Origin: Malurus cyaneus samueli
Taxonomy: Eukaryota > Chordata > Aves > Passeriformes > Maluridae
DNA: 64,000 nt
Assembly: GCA_009741485.1 (NCBI GenBank)
Contig: CM019220.1
Location: forward strand, 2,024,720 to 2,088,719
Direction of reading: 5' to 3'
Under the pieces are notes generated by a model that was not told the DNA's origin, did no database searches, and worked only from the letters and a program-made list of their open reading frames with translations. The position numbers and the translations under genes are program-made. Below, piece by piece: positions 12,936 through 23,500 of the stretch; within the stretch, counting starts at the first letter, position 1; each line of letters begins with the position of its first letter.

Positions 12936-13722
12936 GTCCATATACCTACATCACTTTTCCTGAGGAAAATATTAATTAATATAAGAAAATTTTATTTCTT
13001 CTTGAAATAAATAATAATCATCAAAACATGGCATTCTTGATTTAAATGTTCATAGATCTGGTTGTTGGCTGAGCCACAACACAGAGGTTTGCTTGTTTAA
13101 TTGCTAAATTCACAACAAGTTACCCAAAGAAGAAACAGTCCAACATAACTTTAACCATAAAGTTCCATTGCAAGATCCTTTATTCTATTCAGGAATTTTT
13201 TTTACCTATCTCCTATTCACATTATTTCTCAGAGGGCCACTGAACTCAGCACAGAAGGAATCGTGGCAGAGGAGTTTCACATGAAAGAGTTAATGCATCT
13301 GCAAGCGCCAGACACAAACACGAATCTTCACAAGTCCCGCTGTAATGGGGCTCCCCTGATTGCCTCAAAAAGACAAATTTCTGTTACAACACGGAAGCAT
13401 TATAAACTAAATTCACCAGAGCCCCGTTGTGCCTTAGCTAGAGAATATGATTCCTGTATTAAGTGCTTTTAATTTCAGTGCTTGGGAGCTGGTTTAAGAC
13501 CGTCTGCTAATTTGAGGCGCTGTAACAGTCGCGCTCTGGTCTTTGCAATCGCAGGCAGAACTTCTTTAACGTGCCTCTTCTCATTCCACTTTGCTCAGAG
13601 ATAAGCCTGGGCAGCTCTCCACCTGTCTTGGCAAATAAATCAGCTGTGTGAAGCCTCCGACAGGTGAATGTGTCAAGCTTTGATACTCTCCTGGTAGGAG
13701 TGAAATCCTATAATGACAGGTG
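12936..13722. other. Unique noncoding DNA between two CR1 copies
   Basis: No gene was recognised. The sequence is AT-rich near 12960-13020 (dense AATTAAT and AATAATAAT) and unique elsewhere. The flanking CR1 copies are in opposite orientations. Confidence 0.5.
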
Positions 13723-14130
13723 ATCATAGAATCACAGAATGGGGTTGGAAGGGACCTTAAAGATCATCTCATTCCAAGCCTTCCTGCCATGGGCAGGGAC
13801 ATTTCCCACTGGACCAGGATTCTCAGAGCCCCATCCAGCCTGGCCTTTAACACTTTCAGGGATGGGGCAGCCACAGCTTCTCTGGATGATGTGTACCAGG
13901 GCATCATCACCCTCATAGAGAAGAATTTTTTCCTAATATCCCATCTAACCCTGCCTTTGGGAGTCTGAAGCTATTATTCCTTGTTCTGTCACTCCACACC
14001 CTTGCAAGGGGAACCTCTCCAGCTCATCTGGAGCCACTTTAGTTACTGGAAGGTGCTGCAAGATCTCACTGGAAACTTCTTTTCTCCAGACAGAAGAACC
14101 CCAATATTCAGCCTAATCCTGTCCCTTCTA
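13723..14130 (-). mobile_element. CR1 LINE, long antisense 3' fragment
   Basis: The antisense copy starts exactly with the reversed CR1 terminus 'atcatagaatcacagaat' at 13723-13740. It continues through 'ggttggaagggaccttaaag', 'gccatgggcagggacatttc', 'ttctcagagccccatccagc' and 'cctaatatcccatctaaccc' to 'ccaatattcagcctaatcct'. The left edge is sharp because it is the element's 3' end; the right edge is a 5' truncation and is approximate. The 158-codon frame at 13981-14457 runs from this element into flanking DNA and is not called. With the sense copy at 12519-12935 it forms an inverted CR1 pair about 0.8 kb apart. Confidence 0.92.
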
Positions 14131-17100
14131 TCCCCCAGAGTCACCATCCTCCCACTTCATTGCATCATGTTCTTGAGACCCGGACCCTCAGGAACCCAAA
14201 ACTTCCAAATTATTAACAGACTGAGGATTCTCTTGCAAAATGTGTTTGATGGCAGCACGTGCCTGTTCTGCAGGCTGACACAGGACCACGAGCTCAGCAC
14301 CATCCCTGCCACCACCCCCCTGCAGCTGGAGGCATGTCAGAGCAGAATGAACACATCCACCTTTCTCATCCTCATTTTGCAAAAACAGCCAATGGTTGTC
14401 CTAGGCCCTGAGCACAACAAAATACATGAAAAAAACATCCAGTTGGCCAAATACTGAAAAACGCCCCGTGGGGAACATCAAAGGAGTTTCAAGCGGATGT
14501 GGCGCCCTGCTCCATGCATCCCATCCACTAAATAAATGTCACAATGTCGTTGAAGATTATGTGATGTAATCTGGCACAAGGTGGTAAATACTGAAGGCTT
14601 GAGGAAAGAAATCCCCAAGTTCAGTACCCAGTAGTAGATATTTCACCAGAATTTATTATGGCAGGTGGAAGTAGGGTAGATCACAATGACCTGCAAACCA
14701 TATACTTTTTTCCCTGTGAAAGTGAATTATTTTCAGGTAGTTTAACATATCTCTGATTCTAATTACTAGGCAGACCAAGATCACTCTGAACATTTGACCT
14801 GAGTAGCTTAATTTCTTTGTTTAAGAACAGATTTACTTGAGGCTGGTACAGTATGTGAACGGAGCTCAGCTCTGCTGCTAAGAACAAAAATGGAGTGTTA
14901 ATTAATTATTTAATTCCTTTTTTAATTACTATTGTATCAGCATCTTAAAGTGGAGCATTTCCCAGTGTCAGGAAATGGCTTTTAAAAATGCATCTCTACA
15001 ATAAAAAAGTGAAAAAGGAAGAGGAGGAAGAAAGAAAAAGAAATCATTCTTCTTCAAATTGAAACCAGCATAAAATATTACCCCAAAAGACCTGGGCTGA
15101 TTTCTTTATAGATGAGCACAACGTTAGAACCATGGCAAAGGCAAATTGGCCTACAAGAAAACTGACAGCTTTATAGCCCCTGCCTCTGATTGAAATGTTG
15201 GGAAATCTCTTGGCAATTCTCCCAGACATCCAGGTAGAACAGTGAGTTCACTGATTATGTTAACTAAAACAATCTGCCTTTGCACAAACGCACCTCGAGC
15301 CCAGCCGAGTGTGAAGGCTTATCAACGTGCCAGACCAAGAAAAAGACCTATTTACCTGCAGAGAGCAGCTGAACGACAGGGTTCTGCAAAACAACTCGGA
15401 GACATCAACGTGCAGGGCTTTTTTATTGTAATTTTTTTTAATATATGACCTAAATGAAGGCCATGAGGCAACATTGGGACCGCATGGGTGTTAAAAAAGA
15501 GGATTCCAAGTGACGTGTTTAAATGCTGGTAGTAATCATTAATAACCAGAAATACCGTCCTGAGGAACATGGTAGTAAAACACAGATGAGCATGGAGAAT
15601 AAACTTAATTCTGGAAGAAGAAGGCTCAGCATAGTCCTTGGCTGTTATCTTTTCAGCCGGCCGTGGGGCGGAGGAAGCGCTGCCAGGACACGGGGATCCC
15701 ACTCGCGGGGCAAACAAGGGAATTGTTTATGTTTGCTAAAGGGGGAAAAAATGAGAGCCATAATAAACCTAAACAATAAAGATTACAAAAAGAAACAACG
15801 CTGTTAAGTGGCAATCTTCTGAGGTGAATGCATAGCTGAATGTTATTTTAAACAGCACATAACCCAGGGAATTATGATGTTGTTTACACAGGCCTGTCTC
15901 TTGGAATCTGTATATGTTTAGAGTTTGGTTTGTTATATGTCTTGGTTAAGCTCTCCAATATGTCTGTCTTCTGAAAAAGAGTCCTACGCTGCGCTAAAAC
16001 TTAGCTGCAGCAAGTTAAAAATACGGAGAAAGTACCTTAAGTAATGTCCCTTTCCCCAGAGATGCCCTTGGTAGCAGTCAGTAATGCAATCAGATATCCA
16101 GGGTTATTTCGATTGCCTGCCAAAACATCACTCATGTCTATTAAAGCATCCTGAAAAACACCATTACATCAATTCCAGCAACGGCATAATTATTCTTCTT
16201 TCTGGAATGTCTTCTGATGTGAGTCACCCTGCCGGCGTGGGATTTCTCTGGAAAGCTGCAGCAGGAATGTCCCAGAGGCTGCGGGGTTGGGTGGGGGCCG
16301 GCAGCGAGATGCTCTCATCCCAAAATTTGGTGGATGCCCAGCGTGGTGGCTGGATGCACCATGCAGTGACACCCCACCAATGGCTTAAACACAATTCCTT
16401 TTCCCAAAAATATGGCACCCCAACAGGTTTCTTCTGCACTTATACACTGAATTCTGAAAGGCAAATTTTTTCAACTGCAATCCAAAGTGAAGGATGTTTT
16501 TTGCAGAATAACTTGGGCTTCTCCTTAAAAATGCAGGCAGGGAACTTCTCAGATGCACGTGGCATAGTTACAGTAGTTCATGTGTTCATGTGCATGTCTC
16601 TGCTCATTCCAGCTGCAGTTATCCCAGGACTTCCACCCAGGCAATGCAACCCACATTTCCTCAATCCAGTGTGCCATGACTGCCACTGGGATTGGAGTCA
16701 GAGAATTCTTAGGAACAGAAGGATTATTATGGTTCCATGTTTCAAGAATTGACAAAAATCTGTAGAAAATCCACGTGAGAAAATCTGGGTTTGATTTCAC
16801 TAGAGTAAATCCCAGTTTCTTTGAGGCCGATAGATCACCTAGCTCAACACTCAGAGTTTTTCACTTTGCCTTCTCCTTTAATCTTCATAACCGAAAAGCT
16901 GGACTTGATGAGATTCTTCTTCTTTACAGGAATAGTACTGGTAGAATAAAGCAGCATTAGTTCTGCATTTTAGAAGAATAAAAAGCATTTGACATTATCA
17001 CTGAATAGCAACTAGACCAAAAGTCATCCCTAAAACAACTACTTACAGACATTTTTTACCAGGAATGCAGAAATGGACAACTGCCATTGCTAAAAAAAAA

Positions 17101-17714
17101 AAAAAAAAAAAAAAGCAAGTAATTTTATTTTCTTTTATTGCTTTGTATGAACATCCAAACTGTTCCTATCCAGCTCCATGAAGCTGTGGTAATGTTAACA
17201 GACTTGTGATAAAGACCTGGCCTCGCTGAAATCAGTCAAATACCAAGAAAATTCAAAATATGCGTCTTTTAAGCTACATGCTGCTTGCTAAACATCACAG
17301 AGTCCCCACCAACACAAAATAAAGCATTTAATCAGCTATCAGATAAATCCTACAGTCACAATCTAAATGAGAGCATGGGAAAGGCTCTTAAAAAAAGACC
17401 CTTTGAGCATGAAGAAATAAAAATAATGATAACCGAAGTGCTGAATAGTCATATGCACTGCTCTTCTAGGCATGAGGACAAATATGACATTCCTCTTCAT
17501 CTGCTGGGGTGTGCCTGTTTGATGCCAGTCATTAGAAAAAAAGACCTTTTAAAATTTCTTTCTTTGCTTTGATCAGCACTCTCAGGCACGGGGTGGGATT
17601 ATTGGGGGTGTGCTGTGCAGGGTCAGAACAAAACATCTCCCCAACAAATTTCAGTCATCGTCTCCCTACAGGGAGGAAGGTCATCAGTAGGTCCAGGCTT
17701 AGACTGTTAGTTAC

Positions 17715-17745
<31 letters not shown>

Positions 17746-20414
17746 TAAGAGATGTGAATGCAAAGATCCATTTTATCAATGACAGAAATGGAGGCAGAGA
17801 AGCATGAAAAATTCTCCTGCATTTCAGCAGGATATTTTCCTGCACTTGGCATTTATCACAGTTTAATCTATTTTGTGTTTTCTTGATTGTTTATTGTAAA
17901 ATGGGATAGATACTTTGAACAAAGCTAGGGCAGGACATGAGTCAATACCCAGCAGCAACAAATATTTAGAGGCAACAGATTTGTAATAATTAGATGGAGA
18001 CAAGAGATGATGAATTGGTAAATCTGAAAGTCTTTACAAACTCTGAAAATCTCAGATGATCGTTTAATCCATCAACTATCTTCTTAAGAAATACAATCAC
18101 GGAAACTCCTGCCAAAAAAAAATCCTTACTGTAATCCTACCTTTATCTCATCCACAAATATACGTTTTCTATATAAAGACACGATCCCTCTTAAAAGGTC
18201 AGCGTTTGTAGTTGTCCACCAAACACCCCAATATGCCCACACAGCCATGCAAGGTCTTTTCTGTGTTTATTTTGCAACTTTTGCAGCCATGCAATGGCAA
18301 ACCGGGGGGAAATCTCCCATTTCTACGTGGCAGGCTTGTGTTTCTCCATGCACCGACTTCCACTTCTGTTTCTCACAGGTTACTCGCGGCTTAGATCCCC
18401 TTTTAGCCCAACGTGTGCTGAACTTGCTGAAGATGAAGGGAACAGGCATTTCCTCATAGCGTCACCTCACACATGGGACAGCTTAATGGCTTCTCAATTA
18501 ATATATGCATAAGTACAACCTGCATTAGCGGTGGTAAAAGGCGACTTGGCTCCTTGATTACACATCATTAAAAAATACCGAGGTTCTCGTGTTTGGCACG
18601 AGCACGTGATGTACCTGTTCAAAGGTGGAATATTGTGTGAGTCTGCACAAATTCCCATCCCTACACATAGTTAAGCTTGCTCTGACTCGATTTTTTTTCT
18701 TTATTCAACCCGTGGAAACCACCTGGTTTCATGTTTCCTGGTGACAAGCAGCAATTTTAAAATGGTGCTGCACCAAATCACGCTAACAATAAGAGAAAGC
18801 TTGGCCCAGGAGCTATTTACTTCTGGAAATAAAAACAACAACAACAAAAAAAAAAAAAGAGGATATTTTATCTGAACACATTACAAAGAACTGCTGCACG
18901 ATGGCAATGGGGCCCCAGAAAGGGAAAAGCTGAAGAACTACTGCTTTATAGAAATCAAGGATAAATATCCTTTCTTACATTAGAGGAATGAAAATAGGTT
19001 TAAAAATCCTGAGGAGGGTTGGGGAGCTGAAGTTGGTTTCTTTAAGCAGAGCCTTCACATAAATTTTAAGTCTGCAGTTAAATGGAAATTCTTAAGCCTA
19101 TAAAACCAGAGGAAAGGGGGGAACCCATATACATGAAACCAGCAGATACAGAACCATTTTACACAGTTCAGTAGGCAGGCTAACATGAACTTAATAGTGA
19201 CAATTGTTTTAAATTGATTCAAATAACAAATACACATTTCAGAGATTATGAAGTTTTGCACTGCATTTTTCTTTTTATCTTTCAAAGAAAACAATGCTAA
19301 TAGTTTCCTTTTTCCTACGCTCAATGACTATTTACTACTTTCTTGATGTGGACTTTCAAAATACAAAGAAGGTTTGGCAAGTTTTCAAAGTCTTTCTTCA
19401 AAGTCAGCTCTTAAGTACTTTTTATAAAAACATGAAGAATACTTCTTAGTAGGGAGAATTGATAATGTACTGCTTTCGTTATTTGTATATGAAATACTGT
19501 CAGATAAATGCACATGGATTCATTTGTTTGGACCTTCTCTGTTAACCTTCTGTATGGAATTGATTTCGATTGATCACAAGAGTCAGGAACATAACAATTG
19601 CTTTCAACCAAAAGCTGCTTCAGACATTATAGGCCCAAGTTTCAAAGAAAAAAAAAGTTACTGTACTTGCAAGTTTAGAGTCAAACTTGGCAGTTCTTCC
19701 AAACAGAGTGGTCAGAAGAAGAAAAATAAAAACAAACATCCTTCCAAGATTTTTTTTTTCTCTTCAATTGCCATACAAAATAATGGTACAAGTATGTCAC
19801 AACCCTTTCCGAAAGTTATTCATGAGGACATAAGCAAAGCGTCCTAAATACTTTGTTGCTGGAGAGTTAACACTTGTAGGGCATTTTGAGAATTTAAGGA
19901 ACTTTCTAAAGTTGTCGGCTCTTTGCTGCTGCACAGGACTAAACTTAAAAACAGACACAAATCAAAGCAGCAACCCCTCAAAGTGATGAAGTTTGTAGCC
20001 AACCACATCGGCCTGTTTGTTAGAGGGGAACTGAGGCAAAGGTGATTTGTAAGGTGGTGCAAATTAAATTGTGTGAGTAGGGGTTAGTAGATGTGAGTGT
20101 GAGATCCTGAGCTGGTGGAGGGGCCTGGGAAAGGCACAGGAGGGAGGGAAGCAGCCCTTGAGACTGAGGGGATTTCTCATTCCAGATTTGTTAGCTGGAA
20201 TGGTAACTTCCACCTTCCCACCTTGGGCAGATGACGAGCAGGGCCATTCTCAGCAGTCACAGTCTCTGCTTTTACCCCAGAAAAGCTGTGGATTTTTCTC
20301 TGAGTGTCTGCAGAAATTACACCGTGGCCTTCGTTTCCCTCCCTATCCCTAATGCCCCTGCTCCTCCAATTTCCTGTCTCCGGGGCTGACACCTCTTTGT
20401 TCATCTCCCATCTT
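14131..20414. other. Six kilobases of mostly unique AT-rich noncoding DNA
   Basis: No gene, RNA gene or interspersed repeat was recognised. Homopolymers are A23 at 17092-17114, A27 at 17715-17741 and A13 at 18846-18858. The longest frame, 222 codons at 16084-16752 (+), has no domain that I recognise and a composition typical of translated noncoding DNA. Some unique segments (15040-15800, 18150-18800) could be conserved elements, but this needs an alignment. Confidence 0.5.
17715..17741. repeat. A27 homopolymer
   Basis: An uninterrupted run of 27 A in unique sequence. No target-site duplication or retrocopy was seen beside it. Confidence 0.95.
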
Positions 20415-20562
20415 TTCTCTGCCTTGTCTATTTAGACCGTAAATTGTTTGATAAAGGGACGATGACTTAATAGGTGTTTGCACTACATCTGGCACCATTT
20501 GGTCCTAATCTCAGCTGGGACATGAAATCTCTACTATTAAGTGAATAATTAATAATGATTAG
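20415..20562 (+). mobile_element. Ancient amniote SINE/LINE 3' tail (MIR/CR1-L3-like)
   Basis: The order of blocks 'tttagaccgtaaattgtttg', 'aaagggacgatgac', 'gtgtttgcactacatctggc', 'accatttggtcctaatctca', then AATAATTAATAATGATTA, follows the 3' tail of an old amniote retroposon that is common in reptile and bird genomes. That tail has a '...agactgtaagctctttggggcaggg' block, then '...gtacagcgcctagcac', then a '...tggggtcct' block and an AAT-rich end. The identification rests on remembered consensus text, and the exact family is uncertain. The divergence suggests a very old insertion. Confidence 0.6.
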
Positions 20563-22861
20563 GTCCTAAAGCAGCAACGTGAAACTCCACTAACTTTACC
20601 CAGGATATGCTATCACTTTTCTGTTTCCTCTAATGCCTGCTGGCTTCTGCAGGGGTTGTTCCCCAGCCGTGTTGGCCGAGGGGCAGAAGGCATTGCTGTC
20701 CCCAGTAGCCCACTGGATACTTTGGAAAAAGGAAAGTTAAACTGGAAATTGTGCTAAATGAGGGTGCAAGGTCTCACAGAAACTTATAATGTATTCTTGT
20801 GACAGGGTTGTGCTATGCATAATATAAACAGCTGCATGTGAGGGAGATCGCTGCTCTGTTTCAGGAAGTAATAGCTAAAGAAGCATTTATTTCTGACAAT
20901 TAATGGACATAAAAGCCTATGTGCTATCTAAAGAGGGGAAGATTAAAGAAGGGAAGTAGCTTATGCTATTGGATCGGCTGCACCAAAACAAATAACCTCA
21001 CAACTTCATTTTGTACTGAGCCTTCCATAAAGTCTGGATAATAAAATGCTTTACAGCGAGCAAAGAGGGGAGGGAGGAAGCAGAAAGCAGAACAGATATG
21101 TTTTGAGCCGAGATTGGATCCGAAGCAGCGGAGCTGTGCCAAGCAGCAGGAGCTGCAGAGGAGAAGCTCTCACCCCAGCGGCGGCAGGAGCCTGGGACAA
21201 GCCAGGCAGAGGGCTGGGCTCAGCCTCAGCAGCGTCAAAAAAAAAATTTAAAAAAAAAATATAGAGGAGAGGGGGAATAAAACGACGAGGAGCCAATTTT
21301 TTCTCCTGATTCCACCAACGCAACCCCACTGACATCAATGGGTGTAACTGAGAACAGAGCCAGCCCAAGGCAGCCCGGCAGACACGCAGGGAGAGTTTGA
21401 AAACAAACAGGATGCTCCTGATGGGTGAAGGAAGATGGATGGGGAGCTGGAGGGGGAGCTCCTGGCTGCTCTTTTCCATGGGACACCCCATCCCAGACCC
21501 ACAGGGAAGCAGAAAATGGGAAGGGTTTGTTCAGGAGGCTCTGGGATGTCCCCAGGGCCACGGCTCAAGGCTCGGGGAGAAAGCTGTGCAGGTTAAAGCT
21601 CCTGCTCCCCACAGGCTGGTGTGTCAGAGCCTGGGAGGGGGCAGGAAGATGCTGAACTGAGGGTTATTACTAAAACGTCCCTGATTTTGCCGGAAAACCA
21701 CATTTCTGATCGTCCCACTTTGTAGGGAAAAAAAAATCTTAGGGACCTTACTGCCAGAGATGTTTATCTGGCACGTGATGGGACCCCCTGTGATTATTTC
21801 TGGATCCTGTTGGAGCATGGAAAAAGACAAGATTCAATAAAGGAACTGATTCCCAGCTTCCCCAGCACAGAGATCCATGCAAGACCTAAAATAAAACCCG
21901 ATTTCCCCAGGCTTGCGCAGTCTTGTGCTGAGCTGGGTAACATGCAAAGCAGACAGGTTTTTATAGAATCTCACCCTAGATTACTTTCAAAAGTAGTTTT
22001 TTGCACAACATATTTGTTTGGAAGATTTTGCTGTCTCTTCCTCTTTTTCTATTTTCAGACAGCTTTGTTTAGTGGGAAATAGAAACAAAAATGCAGCTCT
22101 TTTTACAATTACTCAATCTCTCAAAATCGATCCAGTGAAATAAAAAATTATTTGGAGCTCGTGGGACACACGCACACACAAACACACATACTCCTTAGTT
22201 CTCTAATCCTTCCAAGGAAAAAAAATGTCCAAATAGTCATTTTGAAAAGTTGCTGGGAGTACACAGACAGCTGTTCCTCATACATACTGCAAATGTTTCT
22301 TTTAAATTCCTACGGACGCAAGAGTTTGATACCAAGCCAGTACCTCTAGAAACGGAGAAAACTAAACACACCCCATACTGATGCTTTTACTGTCCCAACA
22401 AACTTTCTCCCACAACTAAAATGTTAAAACTTTTACCCCACATCCCACATTGGGAGATTAGTCCAATAACTAATGTTCTGTCCAAGCAAAATACATTTTG
22501 TCATTGCTTGAAAATGTTACCTTTCACAGAAGTATAGTATTTCTGACCAGCAGGGAACATATGTCAACATTATCTATTATTACACAATGTCAGGACCAGA
22601 AAGGGAAGGTGGGTGGTGGATGTTAATAACAACTTAAGCGATTTTCTAAAAGAGGCATTTGAGAAGTACAAAGCCAGAAGTTTTGAATGTTTTGTCTGAT
22701 TGTAGCTGTGTCAGCAACCTGCCCCCACCACTAGCACAAACCTAATTCTGCCTGTGACCCAGTGCCTAGTTCTCTTTTCAATTTGAGCCAACACATTGCT
22801 AAACTGGAAAGTTTGAAAAATACCTTCGAAAACTTCTCCACCAAAAGCAAAGAGGAAAAAA
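20563..22861. other. Unique DNA including a GC-richer stretch at 21.1-21.6 kb
   Basis: No gene was recognised. Around 21110-21650 the sequence is GC-richer and gives overlapping open frames on both strands (for example 21051-21491 minus, 146 codons). None shows a domain, and the minus frame contains homopolymer-derived Phe runs. About 21305-21360 contains 'cactgacatcaatgggtgta' followed by an 'actgagaacagagccagccc' block, which resembles a dispersed palindromic repeat of reptile and bird genomes. A short CA-rich run lies at 22170-22192. Confidence 0.45.
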
Positions 22862-22871
22862 NNNNNNNNNN
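22862..22871. other. Assembly gap (10 N)
   Basis: Ten N lie inside an A-rich stretch: A's on the left and A10 on the right. The true length and sequence are unknown. Any frame translated across this point (for example 22762-23106 plus or 22731-22973 minus) is meaningless. Confidence 0.98.
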
Positions 22872-23371
22872 AAAAAAAAAAGAGAGAAAAGAAAAACTTA
22901 TGATCAGTCCTGGTGGAAGTGTTAAGGCTGCGATTTTAAGACCGAGATTTTTCACTTTGATTTTCTTTAACACTGCGTTAAACTTCTTTTCCTGTGCTTC
23001 TACCCATAACTATATTTGTCTGCATAGTGTCTTCATATTAAACTTTTTTCCCTTGGTGGAAAGACACAGTCCCATGAGGCAGACTAACACAGAAACTGTG
23101 TTTTAGCCAAAGAACTGGAAAATTGGGGGTGACCCCACATCCTGCCCCAGGTTTCTCATGTGCCCCCCTTATGCCTCGATGCCCAGGTGCTGTGGGATGC
23201 ACGTGCCAGAGACCAGGGCACAACTACAGCAAAAAGACCTTTCAAATAGCTGGGGTGAGCAGCCAGCTGCAGTGGGTACTTACCTTGCTGAGAGAGATTT
23301 CCCTTCCATAGCCCAATGGGAACTGCTCGTTTGGGTCCTGGCAGATGCTCGGAGGCAGCGTCGGGATGTTG
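22872..23371. other. Unique noncoding DNA
   Basis: No gene or repeat was recognised between the gap and the next CR1 copy. The right half (23100-23370) is GC-richer. Confidence 0.45.
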
Positions 23372-23500
23372 AGTGATCACAGAAATTCTCTGCAAGGTTT
23401 GGATTGGAAGAGACCTTAAAGATCATGTTATTCCACCCCCTGCCATGGGCAGGGACACCTTCCACCAGACCAGTTTGCTCCCAGCCTTGTCCTTGACCGT
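23372..23500 (-). mobile_element. CR1 LINE 3' end, antisense, decayed
   Basis: A short antisense CR1 terminus: 'gatcacagaaattctctgca', then 'ttggaagagaccttaaagat', then 'ccccctgccatgggcaggga', then 'caccttccaccagaccagtt'. About 130 bp is recognisable. The terminal octamer is degraded. The right boundary is approximate. Confidence 0.85.

Noticed and set aside
13981..14457. 158-codon open frame
   Set aside because: It begins inside the antisense CR1 fragment and runs out into flanking DNA, so it is a repeat by-product.
16084..16752. 222-codon open frame on the plus strand
   Set aside because: The composition resembles translated noncoding DNA and no motif was found. Absence of a conserved reading frame in other birds would confirm the rejection.
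22640..22675. A frame reading DFLKEAFEKYK, recalling RT block A
   Set aside because: No second RT motif is nearby on the same strand. One loose match is not evidence.
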